A stretch of 36,294 bases of DNA from an uncultured Prevotella sp. (GTDB taxonomy: Bacteria; Bacteroidota; Bacteroidia; Bacteroidales; Bacteroidaceae). The stretch spans positions 1-36,294 of the forward strand of contig ONYZ01000022.1 in NCBI GenBank assembly GCA_900322175.1. Reading direction: 5' to 3'. The position numbers and the translations under genes are program-made. The notes under the pieces are model-generated. The model had not been told where the DNA came from and did no database searches. It saw only the letters and a program-made list of their open reading frames with translations. Within the stretch, counting starts at the first letter, position 1; every line of letters starts with the position of its first letter. Positions 9,686 to 17,602 of the stretch are shown in pieces.

Positions 9686-10441
9686 ATGTTAGAGGTTAAA
9701 AACTTACACGCCAAGATTGGCGATAAAGAGATATTAAAAGGCATCGACCTCGTGATTAACGATGGCGAGACACATGCCATCATGGGCCCTAATGGTTCAG
9801 GAAAATCTACCTTGAGCGCCGTACTTGTGGGCAATCCACTTTACGAGGTGACTGAGGGTGAGGCTTACTTCAACGGTAAGAACCTGCTGGAGATGAAGCC
9901 TGAGGACCGTGCCCACGAGGGACTTTTCCTCTCGTTCCAGTATCCCGTTGAGATTCCTGGTGTGTCGATGACCAACTTTATGAAGGCCGCCATCAACGAG
10001 AAGCGAAAGTACCAGGGCTTGGAGCCTATGAACGCTGCTGAGTTTCTGAAGCTTCAGCGTGAGAAGCGTAAGATCGTAGAACTCGACTCCAAGTTGGCTA
10101 ACCGCTCTGTAAACGAGGGCTTTAGCGGTGGTGAGAAGAAACGCAACGAGATATTCCAGATGGCCATGCTTGAGCCTAAACTCAGTATCCTAGATGAGAC
10201 CGATTCAGGTCTTGATGTCGATGCTATGCGTATCGTGGCTGAGGGTGTGAACAAACTTCAGACACCTGAGACATCGTGCATTGTCATCACCCACTACGAT
10301 CGTCTGCTAGAGATGATCAAGCCTCAGTTTGTGCATGTGCTCTATAAGGGACGCATCGTTAAGACTGGTGGCCCTGAGTTGGCAGTTCAGATCCAGGAGC
10401 ACGGTTACGATTGGATTAAGGAAGAAATAGGAGAAGAGTGA
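9686..10441 (+). CDS. sufC: Fe-S assembly ATPase SufC
   Basis: The 251-residue ABC-type ATPase has Walker A GPNGSGKS (Lys40), the SufC-specific signature FSGGEKKRNEI, Walker B LSILDETDSGLD and the switch His in ITHYDR. SufC has no membrane domain. It binds SufB and SufD and uses ATP hydrolysis to open the SufBC2D complex for cluster building. It lies between the permease and sufD. Confidence 0.97.
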   Translation: MLEVKNLHAKIGDKEILKGIDLVINDGETHAIMGPNGSGKSTLSAVLVGNPLYEVTEGEAYFNGKNLLEMKPEDRAHEGLFLSFQYPVEIPGVSMTNFMKAAINEKRKYQGLEPMNAAEFLKLQREKRKIVELDSKLANRSVNEGFSGGEKKRNEIFQMAMLEPKLSILDETDSGLDVDAMRIVAEGVNKLQTPETSCIVITHYDRLLEMIKPQFVHVLYKGRIVKTGGPELAVQIQEHGYDWIKEEIGEE

Positions 10442-10443
10442 TC

Positions 10444-10456
10444 TTAATTGACAATT
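10444..10456 (+). repeat. Short TCAATT-type repeat before sufD
   Basis: TTAATTGACAATT ends exactly at the sufD ATG. It matches the block before buk, where TTGTCAATT also abuts the ATG. The likeness supports ATG starts for both genes rather than the upstream TTG codons. Confidence 0.5.
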
Positions 10457-11812
10457 ATGAATAGTGAGAATCAATATATAGATCTCTATAACCAGGCTCG
10501 GCAGATGATTTTCGATCACGCGCCAGAGCCGATGAACGTGGTGCGCGATCAGGCTTTCGAGGACTTCCGCAAGCAAGGATTTCCATCTAAAAAGGTGGAG
10601 CGATACAAGTACACTGATATCCAGAAACTCTTTGAGCCCGACTTCGGTGTAAACGTTAATCGCTTGCAGATACCCGTTGATCCCTATGAGGCATTCCATT
10701 GCGATGTGCCAAACCTGAGCACAAGTCTTTACTTCGTGGTCAACGATATGTTCTATCATGAGGAAAAGCCAAAGGGGCATTTGCCAGAGGGCATTATTAT
10801 CGGCTCTATGCGCGATAATCCTGAGTTGGTTAGTAAGTACTACACCAAGTTGGCTAAGACAGGTGAGGATGCTATCACAGCGCTTAACACCATGCTGGCG
10901 CAGGATGGTATGCTGGTTTATGTGCCTAAGAACGTCAAGGTGGATCGTGCCATTCAGGTAATCAATATCCTGAAGGCAACACCGCAGAACGCTCAGCGAG
11001 TAGTGCCCGACTTGATGGTAAACCGTCGTGTACTTATTATATTAGAGGAGAATGCAGAAATAAAGATGCTGTTCTGCGACCACGCAGCCGACGATCGCAA
11101 CTTCCTGGCCACACAAGTCATCGAAGCCTATGTAGGCGAGAATGCATCACTCGACCTATATTGCATGGAGGAGACTCATAATAAGAACGTGCGTGTGAGC
11201 AATGTATATATCGACCAGCAGGCTAACAGTCGTGTTAATCACAACGTTATCACCCTACACAACGGTATAACCCGCAACAAGCTCGACCTAACCTTCTCGG
11301 GCGAAGGTGCCGAGTGTCAATGCTATGGTTGTGTGATAGCCGACAAACAGCAGCATGTGGATAACAATACTCTGATAGTGCACAAGGTGCCACACTGCAA
11401 CTCGCAGGAACTGTACAAATATGTGCTCGATGATAAGTCTACTGGCGCTTTTGCTGGTCGGGTATTGGTAGAGCATGGTGCCCAGAAGACCACATCGCAG
11501 ATGACCAATCAGAATCTTGCTGCGACCAAGGAGGCACGTATGTACACCCAGCCTATGCTGGAGATTTATGCCGATGATGTGAAGTGTGCTCATGGCTCAA
11601 CGGTTGGCCAGCTTAACGACGCAGCATTGTTCTATATGCGTCAGCGTGGTATCTCGTTGCAGGAAGCTAAGGTACTGTTGCAGAATGCTTTCATCAATGA
11701 GGTTATCGACCACATGCAGTTAGAACTTCTTCGCGATCGCCTGCACTATCTCGTAGAAAAGCGATTCCGGGGAGAACTGAACAAATGCTCAGGTTGTAAA
11801 CTCTGCAAGTAA
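10457..11812 (+). CDS. sufD: Fe-S cluster assembly protein SufD
   Basis: The protein has 451 residues from the ATG at 10457; a TTG nine bases upstream is less likely because it lies in an AT-rich repeat also found before buk. The core carries the SufB/SufD beta-helix fold. VKCAHGSTVGQLN contains His379, the counterpart of the functional His360 of E. coli SufD. The protein ends in CSGCKLCK, a cysteine-rich tail of the kind seen in Bacteroidota SufD. It pairs with SufB and SufC. It is followed by 97 noncoding bases holding a hairpin repeat before sufS. Confidence 0.95.
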   Translation: MNSENQYIDLYNQARQMIFDHAPEPMNVVRDQAFEDFRKQGFPSKKVERYKYTDIQKLFEPDFGVNVNRLQIPVDPYEAFHCDVPNLSTSLYFVVNDMFYHEEKPKGHLPEGIIIGSMRDNPELVSKYYTKLAKTGEDAITALNTMLAQDGMLVYVPKNVKVDRAIQVINILKATPQNAQRVVPDLMVNRRVLIILEENAEIKMLFCDHAADDRNFLATQVIEAYVGENASLDLYCMEETHNKNVRVSNVYIDQQANSRVNHNVITLHNGITRNKLDLTFSGEGAECQCYGCVIADKQQHVDNNTLIVHKVPHCNSQELYKYVLDDKSTGAFAGRVLVEHGAQKTTSQMTNQNLAATKEARMYTQPMLEIYADDVKCAHGSTVGQLNDAALFYMRQRGISLQEAKVLLQNAFINEVIDHMQLELLRDRLHYLVEKRFRGELNKCSGCKLCK

Positions 11813-11823
11813 TAATGATTAAA

Positions 11824-11880
11824 GCTGAGATTAAGCGAGAGCAATGATGCTGCATCAATTGCCGAACGTGAGCAGTTTCG
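11824..11880 (+). repeat. Dispersed hairpin element, copy A
   Basis: This 57-base intergenic element has a left arm GCTGAGATTAAGCGAG, a variable centre with an imperfect palindrome (GCAATGATGC and GCATCAATTGC) and a right arm CGAACGTGAGCAG. Copy B at 36088-36146 has nearly the same arms but an unrelated palindrome in the centre. Confidence 0.7.
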
Positions 11881-11885
11881 ATATT

Positions 11886-11918
11886 TTAAATATTAATATT
11901 TAATGCTTAATGTTTAAT
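11886..11918 (+). repeat. AT-rich TTTAAT-type repeat at the sufS start
   Basis: Repeats of TTAATRTTTAAT type run up to and across the sufS start codon. A related TTTAATGTTTAATC series lies before rnhB. Confidence 0.6.
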
Positions 11919-13130
11919 ATAAACAAAGTACGCGAAGATTTCCCTATTCTGGGTCGTGAGGTATACAATAAGCCGCTGGTTTATCTAGACAATGCGGCTA
12001 CCACACAGAAACCACTGATGGTGCTCGACGCCATGAGGGATGAATACCTCAATGTGAATGCCAACGTGCATCGTGGTGTTCACTACCTCTCACAGCAGGC
12101 TACCGATCTGCATGAAGCTGCTCGTGAGGCTGTGCGTGGATTTATCAACGCCCGTAAGATTGAGGAAATCATTTTTACACGTGGTACCACAGAGGCAATC
12201 AACCTGGTGGCTCAGTCGTTCTGCGAGAGTCAGATGCAGGCTGGCGACGAGGTGATTGTGACAGAAATGGAGCACCACTCAAATATCGTATCGTGGCAGC
12301 TTCAAGCGATGAAACGGGGAATTATTGTAAAGCATATCCCCATCACCGATGACGGATTGCTCGATCTCTCAACTCTCAATTCTCTATTCTCAACTAAGAC
12401 AAAGTTGGTGAGCGTGGCCCATGTGAGCAATGTGCTTGGAACGGTTAATCCTGTAGAACAGATTGTCAAGATAGCCCATGCTCATAACATCCCAGTTTTG
12501 GTAGATGGTGCTCAGAGTGCACCACACTTCAAGGTGGACGTACAAGCTATGGATTGTGACTTTTTTGCCTTCAGTGGTCATAAGATGTACGGTCCAACCG
12601 GCATAGGCGTGCTGTATGGAAAGGAGGAATGGCTAGAGAAGTTGCCTCCTTATCAGGGTGGTGGAGAGATGATTGATAAGGTAACTTGGGAGAAAACCAC
12701 TTTTGAACGCTTGCCGTTTAAGTTCGAGGCAGGTACACCCGACTATGTGGCTACTCATGGTCTGGCAAAAGCCATCGAATATATCGATTCCATTGGCTTC
12801 GATGCCATTCAGCAGCATGAGCAAGAGCTTACCCGCTACTGCATGGAGCAGTTGATGACTATCGATGGAATGAAGATTTACGGTCCGATGGATGCTGCTA
12901 AGAAAGATGCAGTTGTGTCGTTCAACGTTGGCGATATTCACCATTTGGATATGGGCACATTGCTCGACCGACTTGGTATAGCTGTCCGCACAGGTCATCA
13001 TTGCGCTCAGCCATTGATGGATCGACTGAAGATTAGCGGTACCGTTCGTGCATCGTTCGCACTCTACAACACCAAGGAAGAGATCGACGCTCTCGTGGCA
13101 GGTATCCGCCGTGTATCGCAAATGTTTTAA
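11910..13130 (+). CDS. sufS: Cysteine desulfurase SufS
   Basis: The 406-residue PLP enzyme belongs to the group II NifS/SufS family. PLP binds Lys225 in FSGHKMYGP. The persulfide-carrying Cys365 lies in RTGHHCAQPL (E. coli SufS uses Lys226 and Cys364). It removes sulfur from cysteine and feeds it to SufBCD. No sufE or sufU gene is seen in the window, so the sulfur-transfer partner must be elsewhere. The ATG at 11910 is chosen because the ATG at 11903 runs into a stop after four codons. No TAnnTTTG box precedes it, so it is probably read from upstream. Confidence 0.97.
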   Translation: MFNINKVREDFPILGREVYNKPLVYLDNAATTQKPLMVLDAMRDEYLNVNANVHRGVHYLSQQATDLHEAAREAVRGFINARKIEEIIFTRGTTEAINLVAQSFCESQMQAGDEVIVTEMEHHSNIVSWQLQAMKRGIIVKHIPITDDGLLDLSTLNSLFSTKTKLVSVAHVSNVLGTVNPVEQIVKIAHAHNIPVLVDGAQSAPHFKVDVQAMDCDFFAFSGHKMYGPTGIGVLYGKEEWLEKLPPYQGGGEMIDKVTWEKTTFERLPFKFEAGTPDYVATHGLAKAIEYIDSIGFDAIQQHEQELTRYCMEQLMTIDGMKIYGPMDAAKKDAVVSFNVGDIHHLDMGTLLDRLGIAVRTGHHCAQPLMDRLKISGTVRASFALYNTKEEIDALVAGIRRVSQMF

Positions 13131-13155
13131 TGTTTAATCTTTAATGTTTAATCTT
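13131..13155 (+). repeat. AT-rich TTTAAT-type repeat before rnhB
   Basis: The short gap between sufS and rnhB is filled by TGTTTAATCTTTAATGTTTAATC, three tandem copies of a TTTAATSTT-like unit directly before the start codon. Confidence 0.6.
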
Positions 13156-13157
13156 CG

Positions 13158-13787
13158 ATGTTAGCATCGCATTATTACGAAGGTAAGGTAGAGGCAGGTT
13201 GCGATGAGGCTGGGCGTGGTTGTCTGGCGGGCAGCGTGTATGCTGCTGCTGTCATTCTGCCTGAGGGCTATCAAAACGAGTTACTGAATGACTCCAAACA
13301 ACTGTCAGAGAAGAAGCGTTATCAACTTCGTGAAATCATCGAACGCGATGCTGTGGCATGGGCTGTCGGTATCGTGACGCCAGAGGAGATCGATAAAATC
13401 AACATTCTTAATGCTTCAATCTTGGCTATGCATCGAGCCCTTGACCAACTTAAGGTGCGCCCTGAGGCGGTCATAGTGGACGGTAATCGTTTCAAGCCTT
13501 ATAAAGACCCTGCTGACGGCAAACAGTTGCCTTACACCACCATCGTTAAAGGCGATGGAAAGTATCTGGCTATTGCCGCAGCTAGCATTTTGGCCAAGAC
13601 CTATCGTGATGATTATATGAACCAGTTGGCCGAGGAATATCCCCAATACGACTGGCTATCAAACAAGGGCTATCCCACAAAGAAACACCGTGAGGCCATC
13701 AAGCAGTTTGGTGTTACACCATATCATCGCAAGAGCTACAATCTGTTGGGCGACTGTCAATTAAGCATCGACTTTGGAGATTTCTGA
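13158..13787 (+). CDS. rnhB: Ribonuclease HII
   Basis: The 209-residue enzyme has the RNase HII signature [11 protein letters not shown] with catalytic Asp16 and Glu17, and the third metal-binding Asp108 in [13 protein letters not shown] near the C terminus is also typical. It cuts RNA in RNA-DNA hybrids and removes single ribonucleotides from DNA. The length is normal. It lies 27 bases after sufS and ends the long operon. Confidence 0.95.
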   Translation: MLASHYYEGKVEAGCDEAGRGCLAGSVYAAAVILPEGYQNELLNDSKQLSEKKRYQLREIIERDAVAWAVGIVTPEEIDKINILNASILAMHRALDQLKVRPEAVIVDGNRFKPYKDPADGKQLPYTTIVKGDGKYLAIAAASILAKTYRDDYMNQLAEEYPQYDWLSNKGYPTKKHREAIKQFGVTPYHRKSYNLLGDCQLSIDFGDF

Positions 13788-13804
13788 TTTTTTTCTTTCT
13801 TCTT

Positions 13805-13817
13805 TCGAAGAAATTTT
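13805..13817 (+). terminator. Weak hairpin after rnhB
   Basis: TTCTTTCGAAGAA can form a five-base stem around TCG, followed by ATTTTGT. It is at the right place to end the operon but weak, and it overlaps the approach to the gpmI promoter. Confidence 0.25.
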
Positions 13818-13818
13818 G

Positions 13819-13826
13819 TAATTTTG
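13819..13826 (+). promoter_or_regulatory. -7 box of gpmI
   Basis: TAATTTTG matches TAnnTTTG and lies 42 bases before the gpmI start. The -33 region holds TTTC rather than TTTG. A 12-bp perfect palindrome, AAACGTACGTTT (13840-13851), lies in the resulting leader. Confidence 0.65.
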
Positions 13827-13868
13827 CACCGCAATTTAGAAACGTACGTTTAAATTAGTAATAAGATT

Positions 13869-15395
13869 ATGGCAAAGAAAGCATTATTGATGATTCTCGA
13901 TGGATGGGGAATCGGTAAGCATGGTAAGGGTGACGTTATCTTCAACACACCAACTCCTTACCTCGATCTGTTAACAGCTACTTCAGCTCACTCTCAGCTT
14001 CAGGCATCTGGTGAGGATGTTGGTTTGCCCGACGGACAGATGGGTAACTCTGAGGTGGGTCACCTGAACATCGGTGCTGGTCGCATCGTTTATCAGGACC
14101 TCGTAAAGATCAACCGTGCCTGCAAGGACGGCTCTATCATGGAGAATCCTCAGGTTAAGGCTGCTTACACCTATGCCAAGGAGAACAACAAGAAGCTGCA
14201 CCTGATGGGCCTGACCTCTGATGGTGGTGTACACTCATCACTCGACCATCTCTTTAAGCTCATCGAGATTGGTAAGGCCTATGGTCTTAAGAATCAGACC
14301 TTTGTTCATTGCTTCATGGATGGTCGTGATACCGACCCAAAGAGCGGTAAGGGCTTCATCGAGCAGATTAGCAAGGTTTGTGCCGATAACGATGCTGCTA
14401 TCGCAAGTATCGTTGGTCGTTTCTACGCTATGGACCGTGATAAGCGTTGGGAGCGTGTAAAGGAGGGTTATGATCTGATCGTAAACGGTACTGGTAAGCA
14501 GAGCACCGATATGGTTGCTGCTATGCAGGAGAGCTACGACGAGGGTGTAACCGATGAGTTCATCAAGCCAATCCACAATTCAAGTGTTAACGGTTGCATC
14601 GAAGAGGGTGATGTGGTCATCTTCATCAACTTCCGTAATGACCGTGCTAAGGAGATGACTATCGCTCTGACTCAGGAGGATATGCCAGAGCAGGGTATGA
14701 AGACTATCCCTGGCTTGCAGTACTACTGCATGACTCCATACGACGCTAACTTCAAGGGCGTTAACATCCTCTTCCCCAAGGAGAACGTAGAAAACACTTT
14801 GGGCGAGTACCTGAGCAAGCAGGGCAAGAAGCAGTTGCATACTGCTGAGACAGAGAAGTATGCTCACGTAACATTCTTCTTCAACGGTGGACGTGAGCAG
14901 CCATACGAGGGTGAGGATCGTATTCTGGTTCCAAGTCCAAAGGTTGCTACCTACGACCTGAAGCCAGAGATGAGCGCTTTCGAGGTAAAGGATAAGTTGG
15001 TAGCTGCTATCAACGAGGCTAAGTACGACTTTATCGTAGTTAACTTTGCTAATGGTGACATGGTAGGTCACACTGGTATCTACAACGCTATTGCCAAGGC
15101 TGTATGGGCTGTTGACAACTGTGTTAAGGATGTCATCGAGGCTGCTAAGGCCAACGACTATGAGGCTATTATCATTGCCGACCACGGAAATGCCGATAAT
15201 GCTATCAACCCCGATGGTACACCAAATACCGCTCACTCACTGAACCCCGTTCCTTTCATCTATGTAACCAACAACAACTCGGCTACAGTTAAGGACGGTC
15301 GTCTGGCCGACGTGGCACCTTCAATCCTGCACATTATGGGTCTGGAGCAGCCTGCCGACATGACTGGTGAGAATCTGATTCAGGACAATAAATAA
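13869..15395 (+). CDS. gpmI: 2,3-bisphosphoglycerate-independent phosphoglycerate mutase
   Basis: The 508-residue metalloenzyme interconverts 3- and 2-phosphoglycerate in glycolysis. The N-terminal metal site is MILDGWG (Asp11). The phosphorylated Ser61 lies in [15 protein letters not shown]. The C-terminal metal motifs are [12 protein letters not shown] and IADHGNADN. Length and motifs match GpmI of the alkaline phosphatase superfamily. Codon use appears more biased than in its neighbours, as expected for a highly expressed glycolytic gene. Its stop codon overlaps the ung start (TAATG). Confidence 0.97.
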   Translation: MAKKALLMILDGWGIGKHGKGDVIFNTPTPYLDLLTATSAHSQLQASGEDVGLPDGQMGNSEVGHLNIGAGRIVYQDLVKINRACKDGSIMENPQVKAAYTYAKENNKKLHLMGLTSDGGVHSSLDHLFKLIEIGKAYGLKNQTFVHCFMDGRDTDPKSGKGFIEQISKVCADNDAAIASIVGRFYAMDRDKRWERVKEGYDLIVNGTGKQSTDMVAAMQESYDEGVTDEFIKPIHNSSVNGCIEEGDVVIFINFRNDRAKEMTIALTQEDMPEQGMKTIPGLQYYCMTPYDANFKGVNILFPKENVENTLGEYLSKQGKKQLHTAETEKYAHVTFFFNGGREQPYEGEDRILVPSPKVATYDLKPEMSAFEVKDKLVAAINEAKYDFIVVNFANGDMVGHTGIYNAIAKAVWAVDNCVKDVIEAAKANDYEAIIIADHGNADNAINPDGTPNTAHSLNPVPFIYVTNNNSATVKDGRLADVAPSILHIMGLEQPADMTGENLIQDNK

Positions 15396-16060
15396 TGAAT
15401 GTTCAGATAGAACCAAGCTGGAAACAGCATCTACTTGGTGAGTTCGACAAAGACTATTTTGTCGGACTCACCAATTCTGTTCGTGCAGAGTATCAGCAAT
15501 ATACTTGCTATCCGCCAGGCAAGCTGATATTTAATGCCTTTAATCTCTGTCCGTTCGACAAGGTGAAGGTGGTAATTATCGGGCAGGATCCTTATCATGA
15601 GCCAGGACAGGCTCATGGGTTGAGTTTCTCTGTGCAGGATGGTATCCAGTTTCCGCCATCGTTACAGAACATCTTTAAGGAGATTCAGGCCGACTTGGGT
15701 ACACCCATCCCCGCCTCTGGCAATCTGACGCGCTGGGCTGAGCAGGGTGTTCTGCTACTTAATGCATCGCTCACTGTTCGTGCTCATCAGGCCAATAGTC
15801 ATTCTATGTTAGGCTGGCAGAAGTTTACCGATGCCGCCATCCAGGCGCTGGCTCAGCATCGCCAGCACCTCGTTTATATGCTGTGGGGAGGCTATGCCCG
15901 CTCAAAGTCGTATATGATAGACAAGCAGAACAATCTGGTTCTCGAGTCAGTCCATCCTTCCCCATTAAGTGCTAACCGTGGCGGCTGGTTCGGCCTGCAT
16001 CAATTCTCACGTTGTAATGCCTATCTCGAACAAAACGGCCAGACTCCTATCCAGTGGTAA
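15395..16060 (+). CDS. ung: Uracil-DNA glycosylase, family 1
   Basis: The 221-residue protein has the water-activating Asp65 in GQDPYHEPGQAHGLSF and the catalytic His187 in ESVHPSPLSANRGGWFG (E. coli Ung uses Asp64 and His187). LLLNASLTVRAHQANSH is the third conserved block. It removes uracil from DNA at the start of base excision repair. The start codon shares one base with the gpmI stop, so the two genes are translationally coupled. Confidence 0.97.
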   Translation: MNVQIEPSWKQHLLGEFDKDYFVGLTNSVRAEYQQYTCYPPGKLIFNAFNLCPFDKVKVVIIGQDPYHEPGQAHGLSFSVQDGIQFPPSLQNIFKEIQADLGTPIPASGNLTRWAEQGVLLLNASLTVRAHQANSHSMLGWQKFTDAAIQALAQHRQHLVYMLWGGYARSKSYMIDKQNNLVLESVHPSPLSANRGGWFGLHQFSRCNAYLEQNGQTPIQW

Positions 16061-16063
16061 TCA

Positions 16064-16090
16064 TAATTATCAATTCTCAATTCTCAATTG
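16064..16090 (+). repeat. AT-rich TCAATT-type repeat before the DUF3109 gene
   Basis: The gap after ung reads as tandem ATTATCAATT/CTCAATT units running into the TTG start codon of the next gene. The motif is shared with the nusA-infB and ptb-buk gaps. Confidence 0.65.
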
Positions 16091-16720
16091 AATACAATTC
16101 CTCCAATTATACAAGTAGGTGACGTGCTGCTCTCGTCGGAGATTCTGACTGAGAAGTTTTGTTGCGACCTGAGCGTTTGCAAGGGCGAATGCTGTGTAGA
16201 GGGTGATGCAGGAGCCCCTGTCACAATGGATGAGATAGCAGCAATCGAAGACTGTGTAGATAATGTTTGGAACGATCTCTCAGCATCGGCTCAGGCTGTA
16301 ATAGATAAACAAGGTGTAGCTTATACCGATCAGGAGGGCGACCTTGTTACTAGTATCGTTGGAGGTAAGGACTGTGTGTTTACCTATTACGGCGACATTG
16401 AGGATTGGAATACTCATCTGCCTATTAAGAATTGTTGCCTCTGTGCATTAGAAAAGGCTTACAGAGCAGGACGTACCCATTTCTGCAAGCCTATTAGTTG
16501 TGCGCTTTATCCTATTCGCGAGAAGCAACTTGGCGAAGGTCTTGTAGGCCTTAACTACAACCGCTGGAGTGTCTGCAAGATGGCTGTTGCCAAAGGCATT
16601 CAGGAGAATCTGTACCTTTATCAGTTCCTTCGCGATCCCCTTATCCGCCGTTTCGGCGAGGCTTGGTATCAGGAGTTGCTTGATACCGTAAGCCAACTAA
16701 AGGAGCAGGGCTACCTATGA
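16088..16720 (+). CDS. DUF3109 family cysteine-rich protein
   Basis: The 210-residue protein uses a TTG start inside the preceding repeat; no better ATG is seen. It is rich in cysteine: CCDLSVCKGECC near residue 20, NCCLCALEKAYRAG near residue 118, and FCKPISCALYPIR near residue 133. This matches the DUF3109 group related to YkgJ-type zinc or Fe-S cluster proteins of unknown function. The cysteine sets imply metal or cluster binding; the substrate is not known. It ends six bases inside the convergent AraC gene, so the two stop codons overlap tail to tail. Confidence 0.85.
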   Translation: MNTIPPIIQVGDVLLSSEILTEKFCCDLSVCKGECCVEGDAGAPVTMDEIAAIEDCVDNVWNDLSASAQAVIDKQGVAYTDQEGDLVTSIVGGKDCVFTYYGDIEDWNTHLPIKNCCLCALEKAYRAGRTHFCKPISCALYPIREKQLGEGLVGLNYNRWSVCKMAVAKGIQENLYLYQFLRDPLIRRFGEAWYQELLDTVSQLKEQGYL

Positions 16721-17602
16721 TTTTCGGTACTCTGAAGGTGTAACCCCTACGTGTTCCCTGAAGTATTTACCCAGGAAACTCTGGTTGGGGAAGTTCATCT
16801 CGTTGGCAATCTCCTTGATAGTCTTTGTCGAGTTCTTAAGCATCACCCTCAGTTCCATAGTTACATAGTTCTCCACCCATTCTACGGCGGTTCGGCCACT
16901 AACGCGTTTAACGGCTTCCGACAGATATCTGGGTGTGATGTTCTGCTGTTGGGCATACCATGCCACGCGGCGTTCCCTTCGGCAGTTTTCCTCTACCATC
17001 TTCAGGAATTTGGTAAACACCTTTTCCGAACGGTGTAGCGATTCATCGAAGTTCTTCACTCTGTAGATAACGTTGCCTACATCATAGAACATTGCCAGCA
17101 TCAGTGTACGAATCAAGTCCTTGCGGAAGTGGTTGTGGTTGTCTATTATCTTCTGTCTTACCACCTGGAAGTAGTCCTTGAATGTTTCTATCTCGTTGTC
17201 CTCAAGTTTCATTACAGGTTGCATTCGGGCCACAACAAACAGCGAACTGATGTCGTGGACCGATTTGATGATTTCGTGAAAGAAGTCTACGCTCATCATT
17301 ATACAGAGTCCCTCCATATCCTTCGATGGCTGATACCCGTCAATCACGTGGCGCTCGCTCACTACCAGCATTTCGCCGTCATGCACTGTCACCTCTTGGG
17401 TATTCATTCTGTATTTTATGTGCCCTTTTGTGCAGAGACCTATCAGGATGAAGTTCATTTTTCTAGGCTCGCTGGGCATGGGGGCCTTGTTTATCTGGTC
17501 GGATAGCAGCAGGTCGTTGCCCAGACATACTGAACCTTCCCAATCCTTTGCCTTCCCAAATTCAGAGGTCTGTATTGACTTTGCTTTTAAATTCTTTACC
17601 AT
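16715..17602 (-). CDS. AraC family transcriptional regulator
   Basis: The 295-residue protein has a C-terminal double helix-turn-helix of about 100 residues: VAWYAQQQNITPRYLSEAVKR is the first unit, and TIKEIANEMNFPNQSFLGKYF with GVTPSEYR is the second. The N-terminal 170 residues fit an AraC sensing domain of the cupin type (MLVVSERHVIDGYQ). The ATG lies inside the last codons of the GH95 gene (ACATGGTAA), so translation is coupled to that gene. It may control the GH95 gene or unlinked sugar genes; no target site could be identified. Confidence 0.9.
   Translation of the reverse strand: MVKNLKAKSIQTSEFGKAKDWEGSVCLGNDLLLSDQINKAPMPSEPRKMNFILIGLCTKGHIKYRMNTQEVTVHDGEMLVVSERHVIDGYQPSKDMEGLCIMMSVDFFHEIIKSVHDISSLFVVARMQPVMKLEDNEIETFKDYFQVVRQKIIDNHNHFRKDLIRTLMLAMFYDVGNVIYRVKNFDESLHRSEKVFTKFLKMVEENCRRERRVAWYAQQQNITPRYLSEAVKRVSGRTAVEWVENYVTMELRVMLKNSTKTIKEIANEMNFPNQSFLGKYFREHVGVTPSEYRKS

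Noticed and set aside
12361-12400. TCTCAATT-like repeat text inside sufS (CTCTCAACTCTCAATTCTC)
   Set aside because: It resembles the intergenic repeats, but the encoded segment has the normal SufS length and aligns without insertion, so it is probably chance.
16715-17602. AraC gene as the regulator of the two peptide promoters
   Set aside because: It is 10 kb or more away, coupled to the GH95 gene, and the 21-base-period direct repeats fit LytTR proteins better.
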